Source of the DNA: Chitinophaga sp. SYP-B3965
GTDB lineage: Bacteria; Bacteroidota; Bacteroidia; Chitinophagales; Chitinophagaceae
Direction of reading: 5' to 3'
NCBI RefSeq assembly: GCF_009647655.1
Contig: NZ_WJFD01000006.1
Span: 248,001-312,000, forward strand
DNA: 64,000 bases
Shown: positions 1-10,800 of the stretch, in pieces
Numbering within the stretch: position 1 is the stretch's first letter
How the letters are laid out: every line of letters starts with the position of its first letter
The notes under the pieces: model-generated
What the model was told of the DNA's origin: nothing
The model's input: the letters and a program-made list of their open reading frames with translations, nothing else
The model's database searches: none
Position numbers and translations under genes: made by a program

Positions 1-1
1 G

Positions 2-1156
2 GAATTTGTAAGAGGCAGTAAAGAACAGGGTGGCCTGATCACGATGGAAGACCTGGCAAAATGGAAACCGGTTGAAGAAGAGCCGCTGCACGTGAACTAC
101 AAAGGCATTGAAGTATATAAATTACAGGAGTGGACGCAAGGCCCGATGTTACTGCAAGGGCTCAATATCCTGGAGAACATTGATCTTAAAAGCATGGGAT
201 ATAATTCTCCTGCTTACATTCATACCATCTATCAAACCCTGAACCTCACCTTTGCAGACAGGGATTTTTATTATGGCGATCCCCGCTTTTCTCCTAAACC
301 TCCTATCAAAGGATTGCTGAGTAAAGCCTATGCAAAAGAAAGAGCGAAAGAAATTGATCCAACTAAAAATAATCCCAATACACAACCGGGAGACCCCTAC
401 CCTTTTGAAGGGAAAAAGAATCCTTTATTACATCTGTTGCCAATAAGAGATGCCTTCACTGATTCCACCGGCAATAAAAAACCAGACAACTTTGTACCGA
501 AACATGATGCAGTGGCTTATCTGCAACAGGCAGACAGTGCTTATGCAGATCGTTTATGGCGTGGCACTACCAGTGTGGAAGCTGCGGATAAAGAAGGCTG
601 GGTAGTTTCTATCACACCCAGTGGCGGATGGATGCCGGCTTGCATTGCAGGGCGTACTGGCGTGGGCATGAGCCAGCGTTTGCAGAGTTTTGTACTGGAT
701 TCTGCTTTGAGTCCATTTAATGTGATAGCGCCAGGTAAAAGACCACGGGTTACTTTAACACCTTCCATGGCATTGAAGGATGGAAAACCTTTCCTCTCTT
801 TTGCTGTGCAGGGTGGAGACACACAAGATCAAAACCTGTTACAGTTCTTCCTCAACATGGTAGAATTTGGCATGACGGTGCAACAGGCTACAGAAGCGGA
901 GAATATCAATAGCAATCAATTGTGGCTATCCCTGGGCGGCACGAGTATAAAAGAGCGTCAGCCAAAACCGGGGAGTATCCTGCTCAACAGTAATACACCG
1001 GAGAAAACGAGAACAACATTACAGGGCATGGGGTATAAGCTCAGTTTTACGGAACGGAGCAGCGGGCCTATCAATGCCATTTTCTTCGACCGGGTGCATG
1101 GCAGCCTTTGGGGCGGCAGCAGCAACCATGGGGAAGATTATGGGATTGGCTGGTAG
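2..1156 (+). CDS. Gamma-glutamyltransferase family protein, 3' part (5' end outside window)
   Basis: The reading frame is open to the left edge of the window, so the N-terminus is missing. The first internal ATG at 44 is not the true start, because the residues before it (GGLITMEDLA) are typical of the family. Gamma-glutamyltransferases are Ntn-type hydrolases that cleave themselves at a Thr and transfer or hydrolyse the gamma-glutamyl group of glutathione and related peptides, usually in the periplasm. The likely nucleophile is one of the Thr codons at 566-571 in GTTSVEAADKEG, the new N-terminus of the small subunit. Downstream, LTPSMALKDGKP and the GGD run fit the small subunit. The gene meets the DUF5995 gene tail to tail with no gap. 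Family assignment is firm; the substrate is not known. Confidence 0.9.
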   Translation, partial: EFVRGSKEQGGLITMEDLAKWKPVEEEPLHVNYKGIEVYKLQEWTQGPMLLQGLNILENIDLKSMGYNSPAYIHTIYQTLNLTFADRDFYYGDPRFSPKPPIKGLLSKAYAKERAKEIDPTKNNPNTQPGDPYPFEGKKNPLLHLLPIRDAFTDSTGNKKPDNFVPKHDAVAYLQQADSAYADRLWRGTTSVEAADKEGWVVSITPSGGWMPACIAGRTGVGMSQRLQSFVLDSALSPFNVIAPGKRPRVTLTPSMALKDGKPFLSFAVQGGDTQDQNLLQFFLNMVEFGMTVQQATEAENINSNQLWLSLGGTSIKERQPKPGSILLNSNTPEKTRTTLQGMGYKLSFTERSSGPINAIFFDRVHGSLWGGSSNHGEDYGIGW

Positions 1157-1942
1157 TTATGCAGCCTTTTGATAATGAAAGAACTTCTTCTTATAATCAT
1201 ATAAAGCCTGGATGATCTTCCGGGGGCTTTTCCATTCAAACAGGAAGATGATAAAGGTGGTGATCTTCACAAAACCTTTGGGGCTTTTCAGTGCGTCTGC
1301 CAGTTTCTTGATGGTCTGATCCCTCGCGGCCAAACATTTCACTCTCTCCTCGCCTGTTTTGCCGGCCAGCTCTTCCGCAAAACTCCATGCACCATCCCGC
1401 GCATTGGAGATGCTGAATTGTATGAGGATGGATTCCCCGTTATTGGCATGCATGCCTACCAGTGATAATAAAGGAGAGATCCGGCTGATCGCATTCGTGA
1501 CTTCAAATGTGAGTGAACCGATAATGGTATTGATGCTGATAAAGTCTTTGTGTAAACCCTGGATATCCTGGCCTACTGCACAATCCACAGCAGCTACGCC
1601 CAGGTCATAATTGATATGTGCATTCATGCCCAGCAGCAATTGTTGCAAGAGGATCACCGTGGGTTTCTTTGTAGCGAGGAAGGCAGATTCCCAGGGGCCG
1701 GAAGGTTTCTTGTTCTGTTTCCATTGTTCTACTGCTTCCAGGTAGCGGTTAGCAAAGAACACATCCAGCCTTTCCATGCGTGCGCCATCTTCAAACTCAT
1801 TGTTGAGGATACCCTCTTTTACTCTTACCGTTACTTTGTAATAGAGGGAAGCGAAGAAACCGATGCGGCTGTTCGTTTTAATACATTCTTCAATTAACTG
1901 TTCCAGTTGGAGGATGACCTCATCAATGGTGGTAGCTGCCAT
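1157..1942 (-). CDS. DUF5995 family protein
   Basis: A soluble protein of 261 residues without signal peptide or membrane segment. The sequence, with MNAHINYDLGVAAV near the middle and a helical N-terminus, resembles the DUF5995 family, which has no known function. The conserved NAHINYDL stretch and scattered His/Asp residues would suit a metal site, but that is inference. It stands alone on the minus strand between the gamma-glutamyltransferase (convergent) and the aminotransferase upstream, 30 bp away, with which it may be co-transcribed. Confidence 0.6.
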   Translation of the reverse strand: MAATTIDEVILQLEQLIEECIKTNSRIGFFASLYYKVTVRVKEGILNNEFEDGARMERLDVFFANRYLEAVEQWKQNKKPSGPWESAFLATKKPTVILLQQLLLGMNAHINYDLGVAAVDCAVGQDIQGLHKDFISINTIIGSLTFEVTNAISRISPLLSLVGMHANNGESILIQFSISNARDGAWSFAEELAGKTGEERVKCLAARDQTIKKLADALKSPKGFVKITTFIIFLFEWKSPRKIIQALYDYKKKFFHYQKAA

Positions 1943-1972
1943 ACAATGGTTTGCTTTTTGGGGTGAATAAAA

Positions 1973-3115
1973 TTATACTTTGATCAATCGCTCTACGGCC
2001 ATTTCCAGCGTTTCTTCTTTCTTCGCAAAACAGAAACGGATCACTTTATGATCTCTGCCGGATTGATAGAAAGCAGATACCGGTACGGTGGCCACACCAA
2101 ATTCTTTGGTGATCCTTACGGCAAAATCCGCATCGCCTTCTTCACTGATCCGGTTATACTGGTAACACTGGAAATAACTGCCGTAACTGGGCATTGGAGA
2201 AAACCGGGTGTTAGACATCAGCTGACGGAAATGATCCCGTTTTGCCTGCATAAAACTACTGAGCTGCAAATAGGAATCCTTATCCTTCAGGAACCCTGCC
2301 AGCGCTACCTGCGATGGGGTATGGCAGGAGAAGCAATTATACTGGTGCACTTTCCTGAACTCCTGCATCAATGCGGGGGAACTGATGCAATAACCCATCT
2401 TCCATCCGGTGCAATGATACAACTTTCCGAAAGAGAAGGTCACGAAACTGCGTTCCAGCAGGTCCGGATAACGGAGGATACTTTGATGCGGGATGTTATC
2501 ATAGATGAGGTGTTCGTAGACTTCATCACTGAGTATAAAGATATTGGTACCTTCTACGATGGACCTTAGCTGTACAATATCGTTTTCGCTTAATACAGAG
2601 CCTGTGGGGTTATGCGGCGTATTGAGCATGATGAACTTTGTGCGGGACGTTATTCTCCTGCGCACTTCTTCCCAGTCAATCTTATACTCAGGGAATTGCA
2701 GTTCTATCAGTACCGGCACGGCGCCATTCACTAATACATTAGGTACGTAGCTATCGTATGCGGGTTCAAAGATGATCACTTCATCTCCGGGCTGCAAAAC
2801 GGTAGTCAGCGAAGTATAGATGCCATATGTGCCGCCGGGTGTGATGGTGATCTGTGTATCCGGGTTAATGGTGGTGCCATAGAGGTATTGCACCTTTTCG
2901 GCAAGTACTTCCCGTAACGGCAGATGGCCCTGCATGGGGGCATATTGGTTAAACCCTGCCTGCATGGCTTCGTTTACTTTTGCCACCAAAGCCTCGTTCA
3001 TGGGGTAGTCCGGGAATCCCTGGCCGAGGTTTACCGCCTTATGTTCATTTGCCAGGGCACTCATTACACTGAATATGGTGGTGCCGGTATTTGGAAGTTT
3101 TGAAGAAATTTGCAA
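1973..3115 (-). CDS. PLP-dependent methionine aminotransferase (YbdL-like, class I/II)
   Basis: Fold-type I aminotransferase of 380 residues. The N-terminal SKLPNTGTTIFSVMSALA and NLGQGFPDYP, the TPHNPTGSV loop, SDEVYEHL and the PLP lysine in SFGKLYHCTGWKMGY (about residue 231) all match the methionine/kynurenine aminotransferase subgroup (YbdL-like). Such enzymes transaminate methionine to its 2-oxo acid in the last step of methionine salvage or take aromatic amino acids. The start is a TTG at 3113-3115: an in-frame stop lies only four codons upstream, and the next ATG would remove the conserved SKLP segment. The gene diverges from the SMP-30 gene across about 50 bp. Confidence 0.85.
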   Translation of the reverse strand: MQISSKLPNTGTTIFSVMSALANEHKAVNLGQGFPDYPMNEALVAKVNEAMQAGFNQYAPMQGHLPLREVLAEKVQYLYGTTINPDTQITITPGGTYGIYTSLTTVLQPGDEVIIFEPAYDSYVPNVLVNGAVPVLIELQFPEYKIDWEEVRRRITSRTKFIMLNTPHNPTGSVLSENDIVQLRSIVEGTNIFILSDEVYEHLIYDNIPHQSILRYPDLLERSFVTFSFGKLYHCTGWKMGYCISSPALMQEFRKVHQYNCFSCHTPSQVALAGFLKDKDSYLQLSSFMQAKRDHFRQLMSNTRFSPMPSYGSYFQCYQYNRISEEGDADFAVRITKEFGVATVPVSAFYQSGRDHKVIRFCFAKKEETLEMAVERLIKV

Positions 3116-3165
3116 GGTATATTGTTTATTTTAGTCAAAATCGTCCTCTAAAATAGTAATAAGCT

Positions 3166-4053
3166 ATGAAAATTATCATTACACTGCTCCTTTCCACGTT
3201 AGCAGCTTATTCTTACGGCCAGCAAAACCCTGATCTGGTGGCAGACAATGCACAACCGGTACTGGTGTCCAAACAATTCTCTTTCACAGAAGGCCCGGCC
3301 CCTGACAAGCAGGGAAATGTATTCTTTACGGATCAGCCAAATAACCAGATCTGGAAATATAGCACAGATGGCAAACTCTCCCTTTTCCTGGATAGTGCCG
3401 GCCGGTCCAATGGTTTGTATTTCGATAAAAAAGGCAACCTGATCGCCTGTGCGGATGATAAGAATGAAATGTGGTCTATCTCCCCTTCCGGCAAAGTAAC
3501 CGTGCTGATGACGGATTACCAGGGAAGGAAGTTTAACGGGCCTAATGATCTCTGGATCACCCCTAAAGGCGGTATCTATTTTACAGATCCTTATTATCAG
3601 CGTAAATATTGGGAAAGAAAGAAACCGGACCTGGATTCACAACGGGTTTATTTCCTCGCACCGGGTAAAAGACAAGCCATAATGGTGGCAGACAATATTA
3701 AAAAACCGAATGGTATTGCCGGCACCAAAGATGGTAAGACATTATATGTTGCAGACATCGGTGATAATAAAATATATAAATACAAGATCAATAAAGACGC
3801 CACACTTTCTGACGCACAGCTTTTTGCAAATAAAGGCGGCGATGGCATGACAGTAGATGAAAAAGGGAATGTGTATATCTGCGGTAATGGTATCACGGTA
3901 TTTAATCCAAAGGGAGAAGAGATCCTGCATATAGCGGTTCCGGAAAAATGGACAGCTAATTTATGTTTTGGAGGAAAGGACAGGAAGACGTTGTTTATCA
4001 CAGCATCTGAAACGGTGTATACTTTGCAGATGAAGGTGAAGGGGGTTGAATGA
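3166..4053 (+). CDS. SMP-30/gluconolactonase-like secreted protein
   Basis: A 295-residue six-bladed beta-propeller protein of the SMP-30/gluconolactonase/LRE family. An N-terminal signal peptide (MKIIITLLLSTLAAYSYGQ) predicts export. Family features are FTEGPAPDKQGNVFFTD at the first blade, FNGPNDLWITPKGGIYFTDP in the middle and KPNGIAGTKDGKTLYVAD later, containing the acidic and Asn residues that bind the catalytic metal. Family members hydrolyse sugar lactones, so periplasmic aldonolactone hydrolysis is the simplest role; the substrate cannot be read. The SWIM gene follows on the same strand and has its own promoter overlapping the end of this gene. Confidence 0.8.
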   Translation: MKIIITLLLSTLAAYSYGQQNPDLVADNAQPVLVSKQFSFTEGPAPDKQGNVFFTDQPNNQIWKYSTDGKLSLFLDSAGRSNGLYFDKKGNLIACADDKNEMWSISPSGKVTVLMTDYQGRKFNGPNDLWITPKGGIYFTDPYYQRKYWERKKPDLDSQRVYFLAPGKRQAIMVADNIKKPNGIAGTKDGKTLYVADIGDNKIYKYKINKDATLSDAQLFANKGGDGMTVDEKGNVYICGNGITVFNPKGEEILHIAVPEKWTANLCFGGKDRKTLFITASETVYTLQMKVKGVE

Positions 4054-4060
4054 TAAGGAG

Positions 4061-4068
4061 TATCTTTG
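4061..4068 (+). promoter_or_regulatory. Bacteroidota -7 box for the SWIM gene
   Basis: TATCTTTG matches the Bacteroidota -7 consensus TAnnTTTG. It lies just after the stop of the SMP-30 gene and predicts transcription from about 4075, ten bases before the ATG at 4085. This favours 4085 over the GTG at 4079 as the start of the downstream gene. Confidence 0.5.
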
Positions 4069-4084
4069 ATAAATAAAAGTGCAA

Positions 4085-4474
4085 ATGACTATTGAGAATT
4101 TTGAACAACATGTAGGTCTTGATCAGCTGCAAAAAGGCTTAGCCTATTACAGCAAAGGATCTGTGCATCACCTGGAAACGAAACAAGCCGGTATGTGGCA
4201 GGCTACCATTGCCGGCTCAGAAGTATATACGGTAACTGTTACCCTCAGCGATAAAGAGATCAAAACCGTTAGCTGTACCTGTCCGCATCAGTCGGAACAT
4301 TGCAAACATGTGGTGGCGGTGTTGTATGCTATTAAGGGAAAGTCCGATAAAGTGAATTTTGTTGAACTGGTGCATAGCATTCCTGAAGAGGAACTAAAAC
4401 AGTTCATCATTGCACATGGCAGTAATTATGAAGGTTTTAAGAATATCTTCCTGGCGCACTTTGCGTCAAGATAG
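4085..4474 (+). CDS. SWIM zinc-finger domain protein
   Basis: A small protein of 129 residues (131 if the GTG at 4079 is used). It has the SWIM signature CxC...CxH: TVSCTCPHQSEHCKHVVAVLY around residues 73-93. SWIM domains bind zinc and mediate DNA or protein contact and are often fused to SNF2 helicases; here the domain stands alone with an N-terminal extension (IENFEQHVGLDQLQKGLAYY) also seen in SWIM-SNF2 proteins. The 3' end overlaps the 3' end of recB on the other strand by 38 bp. The role is unknown; the position beside recBCD makes a DNA link possible but is not evidence for one. Confidence 0.75.
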   Translation: MTIENFEQHVGLDQLQKGLAYYSKGSVHHLETKQAGMWQATIAGSEVYTVTVTLSDKEIKTVSCTCPHQSEHCKHVVAVLYAIKGKSDKVNFVELVHSIPEEELKQFIIAHGSNYEGFKNIFLAHFASR

Positions 4475-7400
4475 TTTCCAGTTCCAATATGCGTTCGTAA
4501 GCAGGCTTAGTGACAAAGATACCCGTATCTCCTTCTTTCCGTACTCCTCTCACAAAGAGATAGATCACTCCCCCAAACTGTGTTTCATAATCAAAAACCG
4601 GCAGGCGGCTTTCGAGGTATTTTTTAGCGGCTACTGTGTAAATGAGGTATTGCAGGTGATAGTTATTTTCGTTAAGCGCTGCCGCCAGGGCTTCCGGGGA
4701 ATAATCCGGCAGGGAGAAACCGAGGTAGTTGGATTTCCAGTCCAGGATGTAATACTTTCCTTTATGTTCAAAGAATAAGTCCATCTTCCCATTCATGATA
4801 CCTTCCAGCTCTCCGCCGTTGAGTTTCACGAGAATCGTGGAAGAGGTATCCGACAGTCCGTTCAGTTTTTCTGTTTCAAATACAGTTACCGGGAAATCAA
4901 ATTCAAACTCTGTGATCCGCTTGCCAAATGCCACGGAAGATAAAGAGAATGTTTCTCCCTCTATATGAATAGTGGTACCCAGCACATGATCCAGTAACTG
5001 GCGCAACATGGGGAGATATAATTCCTGCTGGCCCGGCGCAAAACGGCGTACTGTTTCTTCCAGCCATTTGCCCCAGCGTGTATCATCTATAAAATTCACG
5101 TTCTCAAACAGGTAGTGCAGGAGGTTACCTGTTTTGGCGCCTCTTCTCAGGGTATTGAAAATGAAAGTATCATATTCATTTTCCTGCGGCAGGGCGCGTT
5201 CCCTTGGTGTGCCTTCATGTTTGGCCGCCAGCATGGTGTAACTCATTTTCCGCCAGTGTTGCTCTCTTAAGCTGAAATGTACCGGGGTTGGGGTTGTTCT
5301 TAAAGGGGCTGGTATATTTTCACGGTAGCGGTAACCGGTAACCGCTGGTGTTTCTGTTGCGGCATTGATCAGTATATCATCCGGCTCTAAGGCTTTCAGG
5401 AATTCCAGCAAAGTGGAAACGTAATAGTAGCTGTTCCGGAAGATGTAACATTTATAGACCGCGCGGGTAATGGCTACATATAACAAACGGCGGTTTTCCT
5501 GTTCAGCCTGTTGCTTGTACCATGTTTCCTGTTCTTCTGTGAGTTTGCTTTTTTCTGCTGCCACATAATCTCCCGTTTCCGGATCACGGTAACTCACCAA
5601 TACGATGTTCTTACCCTCTCCAAAATCCAGGAAGGGGGCCAGTACAATTTTATACTCGAGGCCTTTACTTTTATGAATGGTAACGATCTTTACCGCTTCT
5701 TCATCACTTTCCACACGCAGGGTGTATTCATCTCCATCTGTGGCCATGCCATCAATACCACGCTTCAGCCAGGAGATGAGTTCCGGCATGGATAAGTCTT
5801 TGCGGCTTTGTGCCTGGTGTACCAGTTCTATCAGTTGGAACAGATTCGTCATGATCCGTTCCCCGTTCTCTGTTTGCAGCAGGGTGTTGCGGACATCAAA
5901 GTCGGCCACAAAATCCATCATGGCGGTGTAGATGCCATCCTGCGTCCAGCGGTTTTTGTAATTGCTGAATAAACCAAGGGCGGCTTCATCATCCAGGATG
6001 AGGATCTCTGCTACGGTGAGGCCGGTGAAAGGAGATAATAAAGCGCGGTTGATGGAAGAACGATCCGGATCTATCATGGCTTCCATGAGGTAGAGCAGGT
6101 ACGTTGCTTCTTCCGTTTGTAATACTTTGGCATCATCTATCGTAACCGCAGGGATACCCAGTTTTGCCAGTTGTGATTTTACCTCCATCCCCTGCCTGCG
6201 GCTTCTTACTAAGATACCAATGTCTGACGGGCGGATGGGTTCGTTTTCTATGCGATGTAAACCGGGTTGTAATAACAGGGCTACCTGTGCGCCTACGGCT
6301 TCTATCAGCTGTTCACTATTGGGTAATTTGTAAGTTGTGATGGGTACATCAGGTGCATCGTTCTTGTAGAAGAGTCCTTTCGTGTTCTTCTCCGGACTAT
6401 CTACTGCCATGTATTCAATTACATCTTCCTGCCCCTTAAAATAGAAGGTATCAAAATCAGGTGTTGGCAGGAAGAACTTATTCATGGCCTGGATGAGCGG
6501 AGCCGAAGAACGGTAGTTCCGGTTCATGCTGTAGAGGTTGCTCACACCATCACGGGCTTTGAAATACGTGAAGATGTCTGCTTTGCGCCAGGCATAGATA
6601 CTTTGTTTGGGATCGCCGATATAGAAGAGGATGGTGCCTGTGCCGAATGCTTTATCGAATATTTCATACTGCTGGCGGTCCGTATCCTGGAATTCATCTA
6701 CGAAAACGGCTTTGTATTTATGCTGCATAGCTGCTATCAGTGCAGGATTATCCTTTTGCACCAATGCTTTGTGCAGGTTGCTGATCATATCATCGTAACC
6801 CAGCAGGTTATTCCTTTGTTTAAAGGCCTGTACTCCTGCAGTTACTTCACTGATAGCGAAACATTGCAGGCGGATGTGGATCGCATTGCTGATAGCCCTG
6901 TAAGCTTCAGCAGCTATTTCTGCCTGATCTGCCAGGTCCAGTACATCCTGGTATAGTTTGGGGATGTAAGCTGAAGTTCTTTTCTTCAGCATCTCGCTTA
7001 CAAAAGTAGCAGGTGTGTCTAATAACAGCAGCAATGATTTCTTAGCATATCCGTTGCTTTCGCTGAGTGTTTTTAATCTTGCGGTATGGGTGATGATATA
7101 TTCCAGTACTGCTTCCTCAGCTTCTTCTTTCTTTTGTGCTGCGGCGGTTAATTCCTCTACCCATTTATCCTGCTCTGCTGCTGTGATGGTATAGTCTGCC
7201 GTTTCATCAAAACTGAGGTATTTTTTCCCACTCAGGTGTTCTATAGATGCCTGAACGATATTTTCCATCAGGCTTTTGCTCCAGATCTGCTGCAGGAGTT
7301 CCACTTTCAGGGTGGTTACATGTTTGCGCCAGAAACGCTGCACTTCCTCTTCTACCAGCTTCTGCGGATCTTCCAGCATTTCCGCACCAAACAATTGATC

Positions 7401-7805
7401 TGTTTCAAAAGCGAACTCATTCAAGGTCTGCTGGCAGAAACTGTGGATGGTTAATACAGATGTTTCATCCAGGAAGAGCACGGCTTCTTTTAAAACCTTT
7501 TGGGGATCAGCTGCCTGTTGCACCAGCTTTGTGATATTATCATCCTTGATGGGTATGCCTGTACTTACTTTATATGCGCTGCGGATAAACAAACGGATCC
7601 TTTCTTCCAGTTCGGCTACGGCCGCTTTGGTGAAAGTTACCATCAGCACTTCTTTGATAGAGAGCCGTTGTTCCAATACCAGTCGTAATACCAGAATGGC
7701 AATAGAATATGTTTTACCCGTTCCGGCACTGGCTTCTATCAGGTTGCTTCCTTCCAGCGCTACCGTGGCGGCATCAAAATCCTTGTATGTATTCTTACTA
7801 TTCAT
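4437..7805 (-). CDS. recB: Exodeoxyribonuclease V subunit beta (RecB)
   Basis: UvrD-type helicase-nuclease of 1122 residues, the length usual for RecB. Walker A is EASAGTGKT (residues 24-32); the DExx box is FVDEFQDTD, followed by GDPKQSIYAWR, MNRNYRSS, IHKSKGLEY and LLYVAITRA. The C-terminal nuclease shows GKMDLFFEHKGKYYILDWKS, equivalent to the RecB nuclease Asp/Asp/Lys set. With RecC and RecD it forms the enzyme that unwinds and degrades double-strand ends and loads RecA. Its first bases overlap recC by 8 bp, which indicates translational coupling. The C-terminal codons overlap the convergent SWIM gene. Confidence 0.95.
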   Translation of the reverse strand: MNSKNTYKDFDAATVALEGSNLIEASAGTGKTYSIAILVLRLVLEQRLSIKEVLMVTFTKAAVAELEERIRLFIRSAYKVSTGIPIKDDNITKLVQQAADPQKVLKEAVLFLDETSVLTIHSFCQQTLNEFAFETDQLFGAEMLEDPQKLVEEEVQRFWRKHVTTLKVELLQQIWSKSLMENIVQASIEHLSGKKYLSFDETADYTITAAEQDKWVEELTAAAQKKEEAEEAVLEYIITHTARLKTLSESNGYAKKSLLLLLDTPATFVSEMLKKRTSAYIPKLYQDVLDLADQAEIAAEAYRAISNAIHIRLQCFAISEVTAGVQAFKQRNNLLGYDDMISNLHKALVQKDNPALIAAMQHKYKAVFVDEFQDTDRQQYEIFDKAFGTGTILFYIGDPKQSIYAWRKADIFTYFKARDGVSNLYSMNRNYRSSAPLIQAMNKFFLPTPDFDTFYFKGQEDVIEYMAVDSPEKNTKGLFYKNDAPDVPITTYKLPNSEQLIEAVGAQVALLLQPGLHRIENEPIRPSDIGILVRSRRQGMEVKSQLAKLGIPAVTIDDAKVLQTEEATYLLYLMEAMIDPDRSSINRALLSPFTGLTVAEILILDDEAALGLFSNYKNRWTQDGIYTAMMDFVADFDVRNTLLQTENGERIMTNLFQLIELVHQAQSRKDLSMPELISWLKRGIDGMATDGDEYTLRVESDEEAVKIVTIHKSKGLEYKIVLAPFLDFGEGKNIVLVSYRDPETGDYVAAEKSKLTEEQETWYKQQAEQENRRLLYVAITRAVYKCYIFRNSYYYVSTLLEFLKALEPDDILINAATETPAVTGYRYRENIPAPLRTTPTPVHFSLREQHWRKMSYTMLAAKHEGTPRERALPQENEYDTFIFNTLRRGAKTGNLLHYLFENVNFIDDTRWGKWLEETVRRFAPGQQELYLPMLRQLLDHVLGTTIHIEGETFSLSSVAFGKRITEFEFDFPVTVFETEKLNGLSDTSSTILVKLNGGELEGIMNGKMDLFFEHKGKYYILDWKSNYLGFSLPDYSPEALAAALNENNYHLQYLIYTVAAKKYLESRLPVFDYETQFGGVIYLFVRGVRKEGDTGIFVTKPAYERILELETILTQSAPGRYS

Positions 7806-10800
7806 GATAGCCCGGGAATAATTCTACTAATGGTACGATCAATTGGGTGCAGATGAACTTATACGATTCCAGTACGGCCGGATCTGCAAATAAGCCATCG
7901 TTATATGCTCTCAGGATGTAAGGTTCATCAAATGAACTGAAGCCGTTCAGTCGCTTGTCCACCATCTTTGTAAAAGCGGAGAAATCCAGTTCTTCCACGA
8001 TCTCTGGTTTGATATCAAAGTCAGGAGAGAAAGGTGCGATCAGGCTGAAACCTTCTTTGTAAATAGTGATCAGGGTGTTTAACCGTCTGAGGGCTTCCCG
8101 CTGTGTTAAACGTTCTCCTTCATACACTGCTTTTCTTTTAGCGCCTGAAATTAATGCTACGCCATTCAGCACACCTCCCGCTGCTCCAGCCAGGTAACGG
8201 ATGTATGCTTCCACCAGGTATTTCGCTTCGTTCTTTGACCAGGATACCTGTACGTACCGGCCATCATACACATGCTGAATATTTCCTCTTAATATGCTGC
8301 TTCCTATATTTAGTTCCACCGGTACGATCTCCGGTTCCCTGCTACGGGTAACGGTTTCGAACATGATCCTTACGGGTGCTGCTTTCTCTTCTGCCTGTTG
8401 CAAAGCCACTTCTGCCATGTTCTTTAATGGCAGCGCACCTGTTTTTACCAGCTGCGTTTTCAGTGTGGCCATGTCTTCTTCCTGCAGGGGCAGCAGTTCA
8501 TTCTTCAATGACCATTCCTGCAAACTATCCAGGTTGAAGATCTCCGTATCGTTGAGCAGGATCTGTTCTTCACTGTAATAAATACCGAGTACTTTATTGT
8601 AGTACGCTTTGAAAGGGTTCTTGAAAAACCGTACCAGGTCTTCCAGGTTAATTTCCTCAAAGCCGAAGGGATTAATTTCTTTACTATCATCCGTGATCTG
8701 CTTTCTGCCGGCAGACCTGTTATTGAGATAGCTATATAACCGTTCATCGCCCATGGCATATTTCCGGCTGAAACTTTGCAGGGGGTGCAGTGTTACCAGC
8801 TGATCCCTTACACCTTCCGGTTCCGTTGTACCCGAGGCGATGTAATCGATCAGTTCATCTACTAATGCAGATGGTGGCATGCGGGTATTGTCCTTCACAC
8901 TCTGGCCAACATAACTGATGTAGAGATATTCTCTCGCAGAGAGGATGGTTTCCAGGAACAGGTGTTTATCGTTCTCCTTCACATTCCGGTCTCCCCGCTG
9001 GCGGTTCTTTTCCATCAGGTTGAAACCAGCAGGCTGCTCCTTCCTGGGGAATTTATCATAATTGAGACCCAGCAGGGCCACTACTTTAAAAGGAATACTT
9101 CGCATGGGGATCAGTGAGCAAAATGTGATACCACCATTCACGAACAGACCGGAACGGGTGTTGCCAGTAAGGGTTTGCAGGAAGCTATAGCCAAATACAT
9201 CAAAGGCTACGGCTTCACCCATGTATTCATTCAACAGGTTATAATCTGTGAGCTGCTGCATGAGGGTGTTGTAATCCTCATCTATATCCTCCTGTGGTTC
9301 ATATATGAGGTTGTGCAATACACTTTCCACATACAATACCCATTCATTGATGGTACGGGTCTTCTTTCTTTCCTTTACTGCATCCATCAGTACTTCCACA
9401 AAATGACAGAAGCGGATCACTTCCTGTGCAGCACTGCCTTCCAGTACATCGATGGGATAAAAACTATTCACGCCTTCTCCATACTCTTCTCCCCCACTCA
9501 TGCAGATACCATACATAATCCTTTTAAGACCATACTGCCAGCTGATCAGGTATGTTTCATCTTCCAGTTCCCCTTCCATACCAAAGCGGATATTAGCTGC
9601 ATCTACTACCCTTCTGATCAGTGAGATGTTTTCAATCTGGAACCTTTTGCGGATGTAAGAGGAGTCCAGCAGCTGCAGCACTTCTTCGGCCTTAAAACTT
9701 TCTTCGCTTACCTGCAGGATGGCGTGAATAGCATTGAAGAGGTTATCGCTATCTGCATAACTTTCATCTGCTATTGTATATCGGAACTTATAGGGCGCAT
9801 TATTGAATACGGCTTTGATGTAGGGCGCGTAACTGTCTATATCACTTACCATCACTACAATATCCCTGGGGGAAAGAGATTCCTTTCTTTTATCCACCAG
9901 GTATACGAGGTAATTATATAACACCTCTACTTCCCTGGCTACGGTGTAGCAGGTATTGATGGTAACGGAACCATCTTTGATATCTTCTGTTGTCAGCGGG
10001 TGGCGGTCTGCAGTAGCACTTACAAATACATCGTGCTGGATCTTGCGTAATAAACTATCCGGCTCCGGCTCTACGATCTCCTGATCATCATAGGCATTGA
10101 TAAAAGCATCGTACTTAAAGAACAAACCGAAAGTATCCTGCACTACCCTGCCCCAGCCAGTGATCAGGGGATTACCGGCTGCTTCATCCATCACTTTATC
10201 TTTCCAGCGGGCCAGTTGTTTTTCGCTCTTGTCTTCAAACCAATAAACAGCGGGTGCGGGATTGATGATATGAAAATGTATATCGATAAAAGAAGACACC
10301 TCATGCAAGATCTGCACGTGATAAGCGGTGATAATGGACAAACCGAACAGGTGAACTGTTTTCATCCGTTCTTCCATCACAGCCCGTTTATCCGGATCTT
10401 TCAAGGCATCCAGGATGTAATGCCCTATCATGGTTTTATCCGGCAGGGTATTCCCGGAAACAGCCTTTGCTTTTGCCCAGAGATATTCCTGCCACTCTGT
10501 GGTTTTTAAGTTGCCGTTATTCCATTCCCGGATCATTTCCGGACGGTAGATCTGATACTGGTCGAACAAGTCAGCTGCTTTCTCCGCCAGTGCCATACGT
10601 TTCAGGTCCTTATCTGAACCGCTGTTTTCATAATAAGCAGCTACCGTGGGGAAACGTTTGGAAAAATCCTTTTCTCCCAGCAGTTGGAATAACAGCCAGG
10701 TTAAGTTCTGTGCAGAAAGTAATTCTGTATATGGCCCTCCCAGCAGAAAATACAGCTGGTGGATGAGATCATTGGGTTTCAGAAAGCGGCAGTTGGCAGC